Source of the DNA: Marinibacterium anthonyi
Lineage (GTDB): Bacteria > Pseudomonadota > Alphaproteobacteria > Rhodobacterales > Rhodobacteraceae
NCBI GenBank assembly: GCA_003217735.2
Contig: CP031585.1
Location: 4,977,501 to 5,041,500, forward strand
Reading direction: 5' to 3'
Length of the DNA: 64,000 nt
The translations under genes were made by a program, and so were the position numbers. This document shows positions 51,494 to 61,745 of the stretch, piece after piece. Within the stretch, counting starts at the first letter, position 1; every line of letters starts with the position of its first letter. The notes below the pieces were generated by a model that was not told the DNA's origin, made no database searches, and saw only the letters and a program-made list of their open reading frames with translations.

Positions 51494-54400
51494 ATGAGCG
51501 GACGTTGGGAATTCTGGATCGACCGGGGCGGGACCTTTACCGATATCGTCGCCCGCCGGCCCGATGGTTCCCTGCAGACCCACAAGCTGCTGTCCGAAAA
51601 CCCCGAACGCTACCCGGATGCCGCCGTGCAGGGGATCCGCGAGTTGATGGAAGTGTCCGGGAACTTCCCCGAAGGCGGCATTTCCGCCGTCAAGATGGGC
51701 ACGACCGTCGCCACCAACGCCCTGCTGGAACGCAAGGGCGCGCGCGTGCTGCTGCTGATCACCAGGGGGTTCGAAGACCTGCTGCGCATCGGCTACCAGA
51801 CGCGGCCCGACCTGTTCGCCCTGCACATCCGGCGGCCCGACCTGCTGTACGACCGGGTGGCCGAGCTGGACGAACGGCTGGATGCCGACGGCAACGTGCT
51901 GGTGCCGCTGGACGAATCCGCCGCCCGCACCGCCCTGCAATCGGCCTATGACGACGGCATCCGCGCCGTGGCCATCGCCGGGCTGCACGCCTACCTGAAC
52001 CCCGATCACGAAGCCCGCGTGGCGGGGATTGCCCGCGAGATCGGATTCACCCAGGTCTCGGCCAGTCACGAGGTGTCCAAGCTCGCCAAGCTGGTCGGGC
52101 GCGGCGATACCACCGTGGTCGATGCCTATCTGTCGCCGATCCTGCGCCGCTACGTCGACCAGGTGGCCGGTGCGCTGGATCTGGGGACGGCCTGCGAACG
52201 GCTGCTGTTCATGCAATCCTCGGGCGGGCTGACCGATGCGCGCCTGTTCCAGGGCAAGGACGCGATCCTGTCCGGCCCGGCGGGCGGCATCGTCGGCATG
52301 GTGCGCACGGCCGAGGCGGCGGGGCATGACCGGTTGATCGGCTTCGACATGGGCGGGACGTCGACCGACGTCAGCCATTACGCCGGGACCTACGAACGGT
52401 CCTTTGAAACGGAAGTCGCGGGCGTGCGGATGCGCGCCCCGATGATGGATATCCACACGGTGGCGGCGGGCGGCGGGTCCATCTGCCGCTTTGCCGAAGG
52501 GCGGTTCCAGGTCGGCCCCGAAAGCGCGGGCGCCGATCCCGGCCCGGCCTGCTACCGGCGCGGCGGACCGCTGACGGTGACCGATTGCAACGTGATGCTG
52601 GGCAAGCTGAACCCCGATCACTTCCCGGCGGTCTTTGGCCCGAACGGCGACGAACCCCTCGACATCGACGCGGTCCGCGCAGGCTTCGCCGCTCTCTCCG
52701 AGACCGTCTCGGCCGAGACGGGCGAGGCGCCCCGGTCGCGCGAGGACATGGCCGAGGGCTTTCTGCGCATCGCCGTCGACAACATGGCCAACGCGATCAA
52801 GAAGATCAGCGTCCAGCGCGGCCACGACGTGACCGGCTATACCCTGCAATGCTTCGGCGGAGCGGGCGGCCAGCATGCCTGCCTGGTGGCCGATGCGCTG
52901 GGGATGACAAAGGTCTTCATCCACCCCCATGCCGGGGTGCTATCGGCCTACGGCATGGGCCTGGCCGACATCCGCGCCCTGCGCGAGGTGCAGATGGATG
53001 CGCCGCTGTCCGACATCGATACCGCCCGCGACGCGCTGGAGACGATCCGCGCCGATGCCGTGGCCGAGGTCGAAGCCCAGGGCGCCGCCCGCATCCGCAC
53101 CGACGACCGCGCACACCTGCGCTACGACGGATCCCACCAGGCGCTGGACGTGCCGTTTGGCGACCCCGCGCAAATGCAGGCCGATTTCGAGGCCGCCCAC
53201 AAGCAGCGCTTCGGCTTCGTCTCGCCGGACCGCGCGATCCTGTTCGAGATGCTGAGCGCCGAGGCCATCGGCGACACCGGCGAAGCCCCGGTGGCCACCG
53301 GCTTCGGCGCCTCCGACGCGCCCGTGGCCGAGGTGCCGGTGCACACGCCCGACGGGCCCGTCATGGCCCCGCTCTACGACCGGCTGACCCTGACCAATGG
53401 CGCCAAGATCCCCGGCCCCGCCATCATCACCGAACCCACCGGCACCAATGTCGTCGAACCGGGCTGGACGGCGCATCTGGACAGCATGGGCAACCTGATC
53501 CTTGAACGGACCGAGGCCAAGACCCGTGACCTGGCCGCCGGAACCCAGGCCGATCCGGTGCTGCTTGAGGTCATGGGCAACCTGTTCATGTCCGTCGCCG
53601 ATCAGATGGGCGCGACGCTGGCCAACACGTCCTGGTCGGTCAACATCAAGGAACGGCTGGATTTCTCCTGCGCGATCTTTGACGGCAACGGCGACCTGGT
53701 GGCCAATGCGCCCCACGTGCCCGTCCACCTGGGATCCATGTCCGACAGCATCAAGACGGTGATGCGCGAGAACGCCGGTGACATCCACGAAGGCGACGCC
53801 TTCATGCTGAATTCGCCGTTCAACGGCGGCACGCACCTGCCCGATGTCACCGTGGTCACCCCCGTCTTTGCCGATGGCAAGCCGGTGTTCTGGCTGGGCT
53901 CGCGCGGGCACCACGCCGATATCGGCGGGCGCACGCCGGGATCGTCGCCGCCCGACAGCCGCCATATCGACGAGGAAGGTGTGCTGATCGACAACGTGCG
54001 GCTGGTGTCCAGGGGCGATTTCCTGACCGACCGGGCGATGGAGACCCTCGCCTCCGGCCGTTATCCCGCCCGCAACCCCACCCAGAACCTGGCCGACCTG
54101 CAGGCGCAGGTCGCCGCCAACGAAACCGGGCGGCAGGCGCTGCTGGACGTGGTGGCGCAATACGGGCTGGACACGGTGCAGGCCTACATGGGCCATGTGC
54201 AGGACAATGCCGAGGAAAGCGTGCGCCGGGTGCTGAAGGACCTGCCCTCGGGGCGGTTCACCTACAGGATGGACATTGGCCAGGTCATCGAGGTCTCGGT
54301 CACCGTGGACCGCGCGGCGCGCGAGGCGGTGATCGATTTCACCGGGACGTCGCCGCAGCATTCGGGCAATTACAACGCGCCCTTCGCGGTCTGCCGGGCG

Positions 54401-55078
54401 GTGGTTCTGTATGTCTTCCGGACCCTCGTCGGCACGCCGATCCCGCTGAACGAAGGCTGCCTGAAGCCGCTGAGGATCATCGCACCCGAGGGCTGTTTCC
54501 TGAACCCCGCCTACCCGGCGGCGGTGATCGCGGGCAACACCGAAGTGTCCCAGGCCGCCTGCAACGCGCTTTACGGGGCGCTGGGGGTGATCGCCTGCAG
54601 CCAGGCAACGATGAACAACTTCATCTGGGGCAATGACGCCTTTCAGAACTACGAAACCATTTGCGGGGGCACCGGCGCCGGGCCGGGCTTCCCGGGCTGC
54701 GACGCGGTGCAAAGCCACATGACCAACACCCGCATGACCGACCCCGAAATCCTGGAACGTCGCTTCCCCGTCCGGCTGGAGGACTTTCGCATCGCCAGGG
54801 GCACCGGAGGGGCGGGCCACTGGTCGGGGGGCAACGGCGCGCTGCGCCGGTTGCGGTTCCTTGAGCCGGTGACGGTGACGACGCTGTGTTCCCACCGGGT
54901 GGTGCCGCCTTTTGGCGGGGATGGGGGCGAACCGGGTCATGTCGGTCAGAACTGGGCAGAGTTTCCGGACGGGTCGCGCCGGGACCTTGAAGGAAACGAC
55001 GAAATCGAGCTGCCGGCGGGCGGGGTCCTTGGCATGATCACGCCGGGTGGTGGGGGCTGGGGCGCGCCTTCGTCGTGA
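51494..55078 (+). CDS. 5-oxoprolinase / hydantoinase (HyuA-HyuB fusion)
   Basis: A 1194-residue ATP-dependent enzyme with both hydantoinase halves in one chain: HyuA (about 1-690, starting [19 protein letters not shown], with [14 protein letters not shown] and AGGGSICRF) and HyuB (about 695-1190, [46 protein letters not shown], and [28 protein letters not shown]). Fused forms usually open 5-oxoproline to glutamate. AAGGGA precedes the ATG at 51494. Divergent from mutL. Confidence 0.93.
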   Translation: MSGRWEFWIDRGGTFTDIVARRPDGSLQTHKLLSENPERYPDAAVQGIRELMEVSGNFPEGGISAVKMGTTVATNALLERKGARVLLLITRGFEDLLRIGYQTRPDLFALHIRRPDLLYDRVAELDERLDADGNVLVPLDESAARTALQSAYDDGIRAVAIAGLHAYLNPDHEARVAGIAREIGFTQVSASHEVSKLAKLVGRGDTTVVDAYLSPILRRYVDQVAGALDLGTACERLLFMQSSGGLTDARLFQGKDAILSGPAGGIVGMVRTAEAAGHDRLIGFDMGGTSTDVSHYAGTYERSFETEVAGVRMRAPMMDIHTVAAGGGSICRFAEGRFQVGPESAGADPGPACYRRGGPLTVTDCNVMLGKLNPDHFPAVFGPNGDEPLDIDAVRAGFAALSETVSAETGEAPRSREDMAEGFLRIAVDNMANAIKKISVQRGHDVTGYTLQCFGGAGGQHACLVADALGMTKVFIHPHAGVLSAYGMGLADIRALREVQMDAPLSDIDTARDALETIRADAVAEVEAQGAARIRTDDRAHLRYDGSHQALDVPFGDPAQMQADFEAAHKQRFGFVSPDRAILFEMLSAEAIGDTGEAPVATGFGASDAPVAEVPVHTPDGPVMAPLYDRLTLTNGAKIPGPAIITEPTGTNVVEPGWTAHLDSMGNLILERTEAKTRDLAAGTQADPVLLEVMGNLFMSVADQMGATLANTSWSVNIKERLDFSCAIFDGNGDLVANAPHVPVHLGSMSDSIKTVMRENAGDIHEGDAFMLNSPFNGGTHLPDVTVVTPVFADGKPVFWLGSRGHHADIGGRTPGSSPPDSRHIDEEGVLIDNVRLVSRGDFLTDRAMETLASGRYPARNPTQNLADLQAQVAANETGRQALLDVVAQYGLDTVQAYMGHVQDNAEESVRRVLKDLPSGRFTYRMDIGQVIEVSVTVDRAAREAVIDFTGTSPQHSGNYNAPFAVCRAVVLYVFRTLVGTPIPLNEGCLKPLRIIAPEGCFLNPAYPAAVIAGNTEVSQAACNALYGALGVIACSQATMNNFIWGNDAFQNYETICGGTGAGPGFPGCDAVQSHMTNTRMTDPEILERRFPVRLEDFRIARGTGGAGHWSGGNGALRRLRFLEPVTVTTLCSHRVVPPFGGDGGEPGHVGQNWAEFPDGSRRDLEGNDEIELPAGGVLGMITPGGGGWGAPSS

Positions 55079-55106
55079 CGACGTCGCCTTTGGCTGCTGT
55101 CGGAAT

Positions 55107-55129
55107 GGAGTATTCCGGCAAAGGTGAAG
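55107..55129 (-). repeat. Dispersed element, copy 7 (reverse orientation)
   Basis: Read on the minus strand: CTTCACCTTTGCCGG then AATACTCC, a diverged form of the element. It faces copy 4, 19 bases away. Confidence 0.5.
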
Positions 55130-55148
55130 ACAGGGGCGCGCGCACGGG

Positions 55149-55178
55149 TTTCTTTCTGGCCTGAAATACCCCGGTACG
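55149..55178 (+). repeat. Dispersed CTTCTTTCT/AAATACC element, copy 4
   Basis: TTTCTTTCTGGCC then TGAAATACCCCGG, about 70 bases after the oxoprolinase stop and in the same sense. Confidence 0.65.
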
Positions 55179-55295
55179 GCATCGGCCACGGGCGCGACCG
55201 TCGGACAGGCCGCCACCCGTCGTGCCCTTGCCTTGGGCCCGCCCTCATGCGACCGTCTTGCGACAATTGCCCGACCGGAGGAGCCCGGAAAAGCC

Positions 55296-56297
55296 ATGAC
55301 CGTTCACGCCCCCCACGCCACGGCACAGCTGCCCCAGGTGACCCAGCCCGCGCATGAGCCGCGCAATCCGGGCATGGATCTGGACCTCGACTGGGTCCGC
55401 GGCGCGCAGGCCAATACCTCGGCCATCGAACGCCGCGCGGCGGCGCTGCCCGGGCGGCGGTCGGTCAAGAAGGACCACCAGGCGGCCTGGCTGTTGCGCG
55501 CGATCACCTGCATCGACCTGACCACGCTGTCGGGCGACGATACGCCCGGACGGGTGCGGCGGTTGTGCGCCAAGGCGCGCCAGCCGGTGCGCGCGGATCT
55601 GCTGGACGCGATGGGCATGCCGCCGGTCACCGTCGGCGCGGTCTGCGTCTATCACGACATGATCGCGCCCGCGGTCGAGGCGCTGGAGGGCTCCGGCATC
55701 CCCGTGGCCGCCGTCAGCACCGGGTTTCCCGCCGGGTTGTCGCCGTTTCGGTTGCGGGTCGAGGAAATCGTGGAGAGCGTCTCGGCGGGGGCGGCCGAGA
55801 TCGACATCGTGATTTCGCGCCGCCACGTGCTGACCGGCAACTGGCAGGCCCTCTACGACGAGATGCGGATCTTTCGCGAGGCCTGCGGCGAGGCCCATGT
55901 GAAGGCGATCCTTGCGACCGGAGAGCTGGGCACATTGCGAAACGTCGCCAAGGCGTCGCTGGTCTGCATGATGGCGGGGGCGGATTTCATCAAGACGTCC
56001 ACGGGCAAGGAAAGCGTGAATGCCACGCTGCCGGTGTCGCTGGTGATGCTGCGGGCGATCCGGGCGTACCAGGCGCGGACAGGGTACCGTGTGGGCTACA
56101 AGCCCGCGGGCGGGATTTCCAAGGCGAAGGATGCGCTGGTCTACCTGTCGCTGATGAAGGAGGAGCTGGGGGATCGGTGGCTCAGGAACGACCTGTTCCG
56201 GTTCGGGGCATCGTCGTTGCTGGGCGATATCGAGCGGCAGCTGGAACACCATGTGACGGGCGCCTATTCGGCGGGATGGCGTCATCCGATGGGGTGA
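55296..56297 (+). CDS. deoC: Deoxyribose-phosphate aldolase
   Basis: A 333-residue class I aldolase splitting 2-deoxyribose 5-phosphate to acetaldehyde and glyceraldehyde 3-phosphate. Seen: IDLTTLSGDD at the barrel start, VAAVSTGFPAGLSPF, EIDIVISRRHVL, VKAILATGEL with the first active Lys, ADFIKTSTGKES with the Schiff-base Lys, and GYKPAGGIS at the phosphate site. It carries about 60 extra N-terminal residues over E. coli DeoC, as in the longer eukaryote-like form. The ATG at 55296 follows GGAGGAGC. An ALDH gene follows, which could oxidise the acetaldehyde product. Confidence 0.95.
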   Translation: MTVHAPHATAQLPQVTQPAHEPRNPGMDLDLDWVRGAQANTSAIERRAAALPGRRSVKKDHQAAWLLRAITCIDLTTLSGDDTPGRVRRLCAKARQPVRADLLDAMGMPPVTVGAVCVYHDMIAPAVEALEGSGIPVAAVSTGFPAGLSPFRLRVEEIVESVSAGAAEIDIVISRRHVLTGNWQALYDEMRIFREACGEAHVKAILATGELGTLRNVAKASLVCMMAGADFIKTSTGKESVNATLPVSLVMLRAIRAYQARTGYRVGYKPAGGISKAKDALVYLSLMKEELGDRWLRNDLFRFGASSLLGDIERQLEHHVTGAYSAGWRHPMG

Positions 56298-56316
56298 GCG
56301 CCCTGGCCAGCGTTGC

Positions 56317-56342
56317 GTCGAGGTATTTGGACCAAGAAGAAG
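56317..56342 (-). repeat. Dispersed CTTCTTCTT/AAATACC element, copy 5 (reverse orientation)
   Basis: On the minus strand: CTTCTTCTTGGTCC then AAATACCTCGAC, 20 bases after the deoC stop but antisense to it. Confidence 0.65.
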
Positions 56343-56385
56343 GGGAGGGGCCTGTCCTGTTGTTGGCGGCCCTCGGGAAGATGAC

Positions 56386-58719
56386 ATGAGCGTCAGAGAG
56401 ATTTTCGAGAGCATGGAGTATGGCACCGCGCCCGAAAGCGCCGGGGATGCGCTGGCCTGGATCGTCGACAATGGCAGCCGGTTCGGGTGTTTCATCGACG
56501 GGGCGTTTGCCGAACCGGGCGAGACCTTCGAGACGAAGAATCCGGCGACGGGGGAGGTGCTGGCGGAGATCACGCAGGCCTCCCGGGCGGATGTGACGGC
56601 GGCGGTGGACGCGGCGCGGGCGGCACAGCCGGGGTGGGCGGCGCTTGGCGGGCATGGGCGGGCCCGGGTGCTTTATGCGCTGGCGCGGCTTTTGCAGAAA
56701 CACGCGCGGCTTTTCGCGGTGCTGGAGACATTGGACAACGGCAAGCCGGTGCGGGAAAGCCGCGATGTCGACGTGCCCTTGGCGCAGCGGCATTTCTATT
56801 ACCACGCCGGTCAGGCCGAGCTGATGGAAGATGTCATGCCGGGCCGGGTGGCGCTGGGGGTCTGCGGGCAGATCGTGCCGTGGAATTTCCCGTTGCTGAT
56901 GCTGGCCTGGAAGGTCGCGCCGGCGCTGGCCATGGGCAATACGGTGGTTCTGAAACCCGCCGAATGGACCTCGCTTACCGCGCTGCTGTTCGCGCAGATC
57001 TGCGGGCAGGCCGGGGTGCCGAAGGGCGTGGTCAACATCGTGACCGGCGATGGCACCGTGGGCGAGATGATCGTGGCATCGGACGTCGACAAGATCGCCT
57101 TTACCGGGTCCACCGCCGTGGGCCGCAGGATCCGCGGGGCGACGGCGGGGACCGGCAGGGCGCTGACGCTGGAGCTGGGCGGCAAGTCGCCCTACATCAT
57201 CTTCGAGGACGCCGATATCGACAGCGCGATCGAGGGGCTGGTGGACGCGATCTGGTTCAACCAGGGGCAGGTCTGCTGCGCCGGATCGCGCCTGCTGCTG
57301 CAGGAGGGCATCTCCGACGACGTGACCGCCCGGCTGAAAGCCCGGATGAAGGCCCTGCGCATCGGCAACCCGCTGGACAAGAGCATCGACATCGGCGCGA
57401 TGGTGGACCCCGAGCAGCTCGCACGGGTTTCGGCCCTGCTGGAGGGGACGAACGGAGAGCTGTTCCAGTGCGGCGACCTGCCGGAGACGGGCTGTTTCCA
57501 CCGTCCGACGCTGATCTCGGGGCTGTCGCAATCCGATCCGCTGATGCAGGAGGAGATCTTTGGCCCGGTGCTGGTGTCGACCACCTTCCGCACCCCGGCC
57601 GAGGCGGTCGCGATGGCCAATGACACGCGCTACGGACTGGCGGCCTCGGTCTGGACAGAGAACGTGAACCTCGCGCTGGATGTGGCGCCGAAGCTGGCCG
57701 CCGGCGTGGTCTGGATCAACGCGACCAACCTGTTCGATGCGGCGGCGCCCTTTGGCGGACTGCGCGAAAGCGGGTTTGGGCGGGAAGGCGGGCCTGAAGG
57801 GTTGATGTCCTACACGAAAGCCAGGGGCGACGCGCCGGTGCTGCCGGCCCGCGTGTCCGGGGACGCAGAGCCGGGCGACCCGGTGATGCCGATCGACCGG
57901 ACGGCAAAGCTGTATATCGGCGGCAAGCAGGCGCGGCCCGATGGCGGCTATTCGCGGCCCGTACAGGGCGCGGACGGCGGGCTGATCGGGCATGTGTCGC
58001 TGGCCAGCCGCAAGGATGTGCGCAACGCGGTCGAGGCGGCGCAGGGTGCAAGCGCCTGGGCCGGGACAACAGCGCATTTGCGGGCCCAGATCCTCTATTT
58101 CATCGCCGAGAACCTTTCGGCGCGGGCCGGTGAATTCGCGGACCGGCTGGATGCGATGACCGGAATGGATGGCGGCGCGGAGGAGGTCGAGGCCTCGATC
58201 CGCCGGCTGTTCACCTATGCGGCCTGGGCGGACAATTACGACGGTGCGGCGCGCGCGGTGCCGATCAGGGGCACGGCGCTGGCGATGCGGCGGCCCGTGG
58301 GGTTGATCGGCGCGCTGTGCGCCGACGAAGCGCCGCTGCTGGGGCTGGTCGGCGTGATGGCACCGGCAATCGCCATGGGCAACCGGGTGGTGCTGGTGGC
58401 GTCGCAAAGCGCACCGCTGGTGGCGACCGATTTCTTCCAGGTGCTGGATACATCCGACGTACCGGGCGGGGTGGTCAACATCCTGACAGGCAGCCATGCC
58501 GAGCTTGCGCCGACGATGGCCGCGCACATGACGCTGGACGCGGTCTGGAGCTTCTCTTCGGCACCGGTCTCGGCCGATATCGAACGCGCTGCGGCCGGCA
58601 ACCTGAAAAGGACCTGGGTCAACAACGGCAAGGGCCGCGACTGGATGCGGGCCGATGCGCAGACCTTCCTCGCCGAGGCGACCGAGACAAAAACGATCTG
58701 GATCCCCTGGGGCGAATAG
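56386..58719 (+). CDS. ALDH16-type two-module aldehyde dehydrogenase
   Basis: A 777-residue enzyme. The first module (about 1-490) is a full aldehyde dehydrogenase: IVPWNFPLLMLAWKVAPALA, FTGSTAVGRRI, LTLELGGKSPYI with the general-base Glu, and NQGQVCCAGSRL with catalytic Cys at residue 297. The second module (about 505-777) repeats the fold (PVGLIGALCADEAPLLGLV) but lacks the catalytic Cys region. This matches the bacterial ALDH16 group, in which the second half is structural. It lies downstream of deoC, so oxidation of acetaldehyde to acetate is a reasonable but unproven role. Confidence 0.92.
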   Translation: MSVREIFESMEYGTAPESAGDALAWIVDNGSRFGCFIDGAFAEPGETFETKNPATGEVLAEITQASRADVTAAVDAARAAQPGWAALGGHGRARVLYALARLLQKHARLFAVLETLDNGKPVRESRDVDVPLAQRHFYYHAGQAELMEDVMPGRVALGVCGQIVPWNFPLLMLAWKVAPALAMGNTVVLKPAEWTSLTALLFAQICGQAGVPKGVVNIVTGDGTVGEMIVASDVDKIAFTGSTAVGRRIRGATAGTGRALTLELGGKSPYIIFEDADIDSAIEGLVDAIWFNQGQVCCAGSRLLLQEGISDDVTARLKARMKALRIGNPLDKSIDIGAMVDPEQLARVSALLEGTNGELFQCGDLPETGCFHRPTLISGLSQSDPLMQEEIFGPVLVSTTFRTPAEAVAMANDTRYGLAASVWTENVNLALDVAPKLAAGVVWINATNLFDAAAPFGGLRESGFGREGGPEGLMSYTKARGDAPVLPARVSGDAEPGDPVMPIDRTAKLYIGGKQARPDGGYSRPVQGADGGLIGHVSLASRKDVRNAVEAAQGASAWAGTTAHLRAQILYFIAENLSARAGEFADRLDAMTGMDGGAEEVEASIRRLFTYAAWADNYDGAARAVPIRGTALAMRRPVGLIGALCADEAPLLGLVGVMAPAIAMGNRVVLVASQSAPLVATDFFQVLDTSDVPGGVVNILTGSHAELAPTMAAHMTLDAVWSFSSAPVSADIERAAAGNLKRTWVNNGKGRDWMRADAQTFLAEATETKTIWIPWGE

Positions 58720-58725
58720 GCTGCA

Positions 58726-58754
58726 CTTCTTCTTGGCTGCAAATACCTCTCGCC
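58726..58754 (+). repeat. Dispersed CTTCTTCTT/AAATACC element, copy 6
   Basis: CTTCTTCTTGGCTG then CAAATACCTCTCGCC, beginning six bases after the ALDH stop and in the same sense. Confidence 0.7.
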
Positions 58755-58811
58755 GAAGGCACCGCGCCTAAAGGCGCGGTTGCGCCGCCTTTGGCGGCGC
58801 CCCGGGCGAGA

Positions 58812-58842
58812 GCAGGCCGGCGTGTTTCACACGCCGGCCTGC
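58812..58842. terminator. Long perfect hairpin between convergent ALDH and M16 genes
   Basis: Fourteen-base perfect arms (58812-58825 and 58829-58842, GCAGGCCGGCGTGT and its complement) around a TTC loop. No T-tract follows on either strand. It lies 49 bases from the end of the M16 gene and could serve as a two-way transcript end. Confidence 0.5.
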
Positions 58843-58890
58843 CCTCGCCATCCCTCCCCAAACCAACTGGAATGACTGGGATCACCGAGG

Positions 58891-60204
58891 TCAGTTCGTA
58901 TCCGGATCGATCCCCACCGGCTCTCCGACGACGACGAAGTGCAGATCCTCGGGCCGGAACAGCTCTGCCGCGACGCGATTCACGTCGTCCAGCGTCACCG
59001 CGTTCACCTTGTCGTTGCGGGTGGCGGCATAGTCGATGGGCAGGCCTTCCATCTGCATGCCCACCAGGATCCCGGCGATCCGGCCGTTGCCCTTGAACCG
59101 CAGCGGATAGGCGCCGGTCAGGTAGGTCTTGGCGTCCTGCAACTCGTCTTCCGTCACGCCGTCTTCGGCGATCCGGGCCCATTCGTCGCGGATCACGTCG
59201 ATCGCCTCGGCGATGCGGTCGTTGGCCGAGGCCACGCGCCCCACCACGATGGCCGCCAGGTCCTTGGGCGCAAGGTAGCCGTAGACGCCGTAGGTCAGCC
59301 CGCGCTTGACCCGAACCTCCTGCATCAGCCGGCTTTCTCCCGACCCGCCCAGGATGTGCATCGCAAGCATTGCCGCAAAGAAATCCGGATCGTCGCGCTG
59401 CATGCCGGGCTGCCCGAACAGCGCGGTCGATTGCGGCGTGTCGAAAGGTATGACCGTCGTGCCGCCTTCCACGTGCAAGTCGGCCGGACCCGGCATCGGC
59501 GCGCCGGTCTCGGGCAAGTCGGCCAGCAATTCGTCGACGATGCGGCCCAGGTCTTCGGGCGTGATGTCGCCCACCGCGCCCACGTAGACCCGGTCGCGGG
59601 CAAAGACCGCGTCATGCGCCGCCACCATGTCGTCGCGGGTCAGCGCCGAGACGCTGTCGATCGTGCCTTTGCCCGGCGTGCCATAGGGGTGATCGCCAAA
59701 GATCTGCGCCGCGAAGGCTTCGCTGGCGATATCGTCCGGGTCCTTGGCGTCCGAGGCCAGCCCCGACAGAACCTGCCCCCGCACCCGGTCCACCGCGTCC
59801 TGGTCGAAGCGCGGCTCGTTGATGGACTTGCGCAGAAGCTCCACCGCCTGGTCCCGGTTCTCGGTCAGGAACCGGGCCGAGACCGACAGGTCGTCATCGC
59901 CCACGCTGTAGCCGTAGGACGCCGCCAGTTCCTCGCGCGTGCGGGCGAATGCGCGGGCGTCCAGGTCGCCGGCGCCTTCCTCGAGCAGCGCGGTCATCAG
60001 GTAGATCCCGCCCCGCTTGCCCGGCGCATCCAGCGACGTGCCGCCGCGAAACCGGATCTCGAGCGCGGTGAAGGGGATCGAATGATCCTCGACCAGCCAG
60101 GCCTTGATGCCCGAGGGCGTGGTAACGTCCTGGATGTTCACCTCGGCACGGGCCGCGACCGCCGCGAACAATCCAAGCGTCAGGAGCAGTGCGAAACGGA
60201 TCAT
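58891..60204 (-). CDS. M16 peptidase-like protein, non-catalytic partner
   Basis: A 437-residue exported protein with a Sec signal peptide (FALLLTLGLFAAVAARA, about 3-20) and the M16 fold. The zinc-binding HxxEH motif is absent; the corresponding place reads GGIYLMTALLEEGAG. SRLMQEVRVKRGLTYGVYGYL near the C-terminus is the R/Y region that contacts substrate backbone in the paired subunit. It is presumed to form a heterodimer with the catalytic subunit, whose stop overlaps its start by ATGA. Confidence 0.92.
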   Translation of the reverse strand: MIRFALLLTLGLFAAVAARAEVNIQDVTTPSGIKAWLVEDHSIPFTALEIRFRGGTSLDAPGKRGGIYLMTALLEEGAGDLDARAFARTREELAASYGYSVGDDDLSVSARFLTENRDQAVELLRKSINEPRFDQDAVDRVRGQVLSGLASDAKDPDDIASEAFAAQIFGDHPYGTPGKGTIDSVSALTRDDMVAAHDAVFARDRVYVGAVGDITPEDLGRIVDELLADLPETGAPMPGPADLHVEGGTTVIPFDTPQSTALFGQPGMQRDDPDFFAAMLAMHILGGSGESRLMQEVRVKRGLTYGVYGYLAPKDLAAIVVGRVASANDRIAEAIDVIRDEWARIAEDGVTEDELQDAKTYLTGAYPLRFKGNGRIAGILVGMQMEGLPIDYAATRNDKVNAVTLDDVNRVAAELFRPEDLHFVVVGEPVGIDPDTN

Positions 60205-61574
60205 TGGGTCACCTCTTGTTCGGCGGTGTCATCCGCGGGACGGGTCAGCCAGCCGGTCACCGATGTTTCGGGGCGGAACACCAGGCGCGCGGCGTCCATC
60301 ACCTCTTCGGGCGTGATTTCCTGCAATAGCGCGGGCCAGGCCTGCACGTCCTCGACCGTCAGGCCCGAGGTCAGCGCCTGGCCATAGCGGTTGCCGACGC
60401 TGTCCACGGAATCCCGTTCATAGATCTGCGCGGCACGCAGCTGCGCCTTGATCCGGTCCAGGTGCTCCGGGTCGACCCCGTCCGTCATGAATTGCGCGAT
60501 CGCGCCGTCCAGCGCGTCCTCGGCTTCTTCCAGGCTCACACCCTCTACCGGCACGACCACCATGTTGAACGTCGTGTCGTCCAGCGAAACACCGGAATAG
60601 GATGTCCCGGCATAGACCACGATCTTCTGGTCGAACTGCAAACGTTCGTTCAGGTACGACGTCGTCCCCCCGCCCAGCAGTTCCGAAAGCAGCGCCAGCG
60701 CGGCGGCGGTGCGCTGATCGCCGTGGTCGCGTTCGGGCGCCAGGTAGGACCGGCGCACCATCGGCTGCGCGACGCGCGCATCCTTGAAAACCACCCGGCG
60801 GGCCGCGCGCTGCGGCGGCTCCTGCGGGCGGGCGCGGGGTTTCAGATCGGGGTTGGCCGGGATCTTGCCATAGGTGTCCTCGGCCAGGGACCGGACCTCG
60901 CCGGGGGTCACGTCGCCGGTCACCACCAGCACCGCGTTGTTGGGCGAATAATACAGGTCGTAAAAGGCCATCACGTGATCGAGGTCCAGTGTCTCCATCT
61001 CGTGCTTCCAGCCTATCACCGGGATGCCGTAGTGATGGTTCAGGTATTGGGACGCGCTCATCTCTTCGGCGAACAGCGCGCTGGGGCTGTTTTCGATCCG
61101 CATGTTCCGCTCTTCCAGGATGACCTGGCGTTCGGGCGCCAGCACGTCCTCGGTCAGGCGGATGTTCTTCATCCGGTCGGATTCCATTTCCATCATCAGG
61201 CCCAGCCGGTCGGCGGCCACCTGCTGGTAATAGGCGGTGTAATCGTAGCTGGTGAAGGCATTGTCGCTGCCCCCGTTGGCCGCGACGGTGGCGGAAAGCT
61301 CTCCGGCCTTCATCTTGTCGGTGGCCTTGAACAGCAGGTGTTCCAGGAAATGCGCCACCCCCGACACCCCCGGCGTTTCGTCCGCGGCGCCGGCCTTGTA
61401 CCAGACCATCTGCTGAACGACCGGGGCGCGGTGATCCTCGATCACCACGACGTCCATGCCGTTTTCAAGGGTGAAGGTGGTGACCTGGTCGGACACGTCC
61501 TGAGCCGCCAGCGAACCGGTCAGCGCAGGAAGCGCGACCAGCGAGGCCGAGATCAGGGAGAGGATACGGGGCAT
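60201..61574 (-). CDS. M16 zinc peptidase, catalytic subunit
   Basis: A 457-residue exported metallopeptidase: signal peptide (ILSLISASLVALPALTGSLAA, about 4-24), then the inverted zinc motif HFLEHLLFKAT (about 75-85) with the distal Glu further on in LEERNMR. It degrades peptides in the periplasm and resembles mitochondrial-processing-peptidase relatives. Operon with the following non-catalytic partner, overlapping by ATGA. The substrate is unknown. Confidence 0.93.
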   Translation of the reverse strand: MPRILSLISASLVALPALTGSLAAQDVSDQVTTFTLENGMDVVVIEDHRAPVVQQMVWYKAGAADETPGVSGVAHFLEHLLFKATDKMKAGELSATVAANGGSDNAFTSYDYTAYYQQVAADRLGLMMEMESDRMKNIRLTEDVLAPERQVILEERNMRIENSPSALFAEEMSASQYLNHHYGIPVIGWKHEMETLDLDHVMAFYDLYYSPNNAVLVVTGDVTPGEVRSLAEDTYGKIPANPDLKPRARPQEPPQRAARRVVFKDARVAQPMVRRSYLAPERDHGDQRTAAALALLSELLGGGTTSYLNERLQFDQKIVVYAGTSYSGVSLDDTTFNMVVVPVEGVSLEEAEDALDGAIAQFMTDGVDPEHLDRIKAQLRAAQIYERDSVDSVGNRYGQALTSGLTVEDVQAWPALLQEITPEEVMDAARLVFRPETSVTGWLTRPADDTAEQEVTQ

Positions 61575-61745
61575 GCATGGTCCTTTCTGCGGGCCGCTTT
61601 CCGCGGACCGTGCGCAAACCTACGCCAATGGCGCCCCGCTTCAAGCATGCTGAAGGACAAGCTGTCGGGATTGTGAGCGTCCGGGGCCGGTCCGGGGCAG
61701 GTCCGGAGTCGGGCCCGGCACGCTCACCTCCCTGTCATGCAGCCC

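Noticed and set aside
49490-52930. MutL frame extended about 500 codons upstream
   Set aside because: The extension runs antisense through the oxoprolinase gene and lacks MutL similarity. The true N-terminus with the GHKL motifs starts near 51376.
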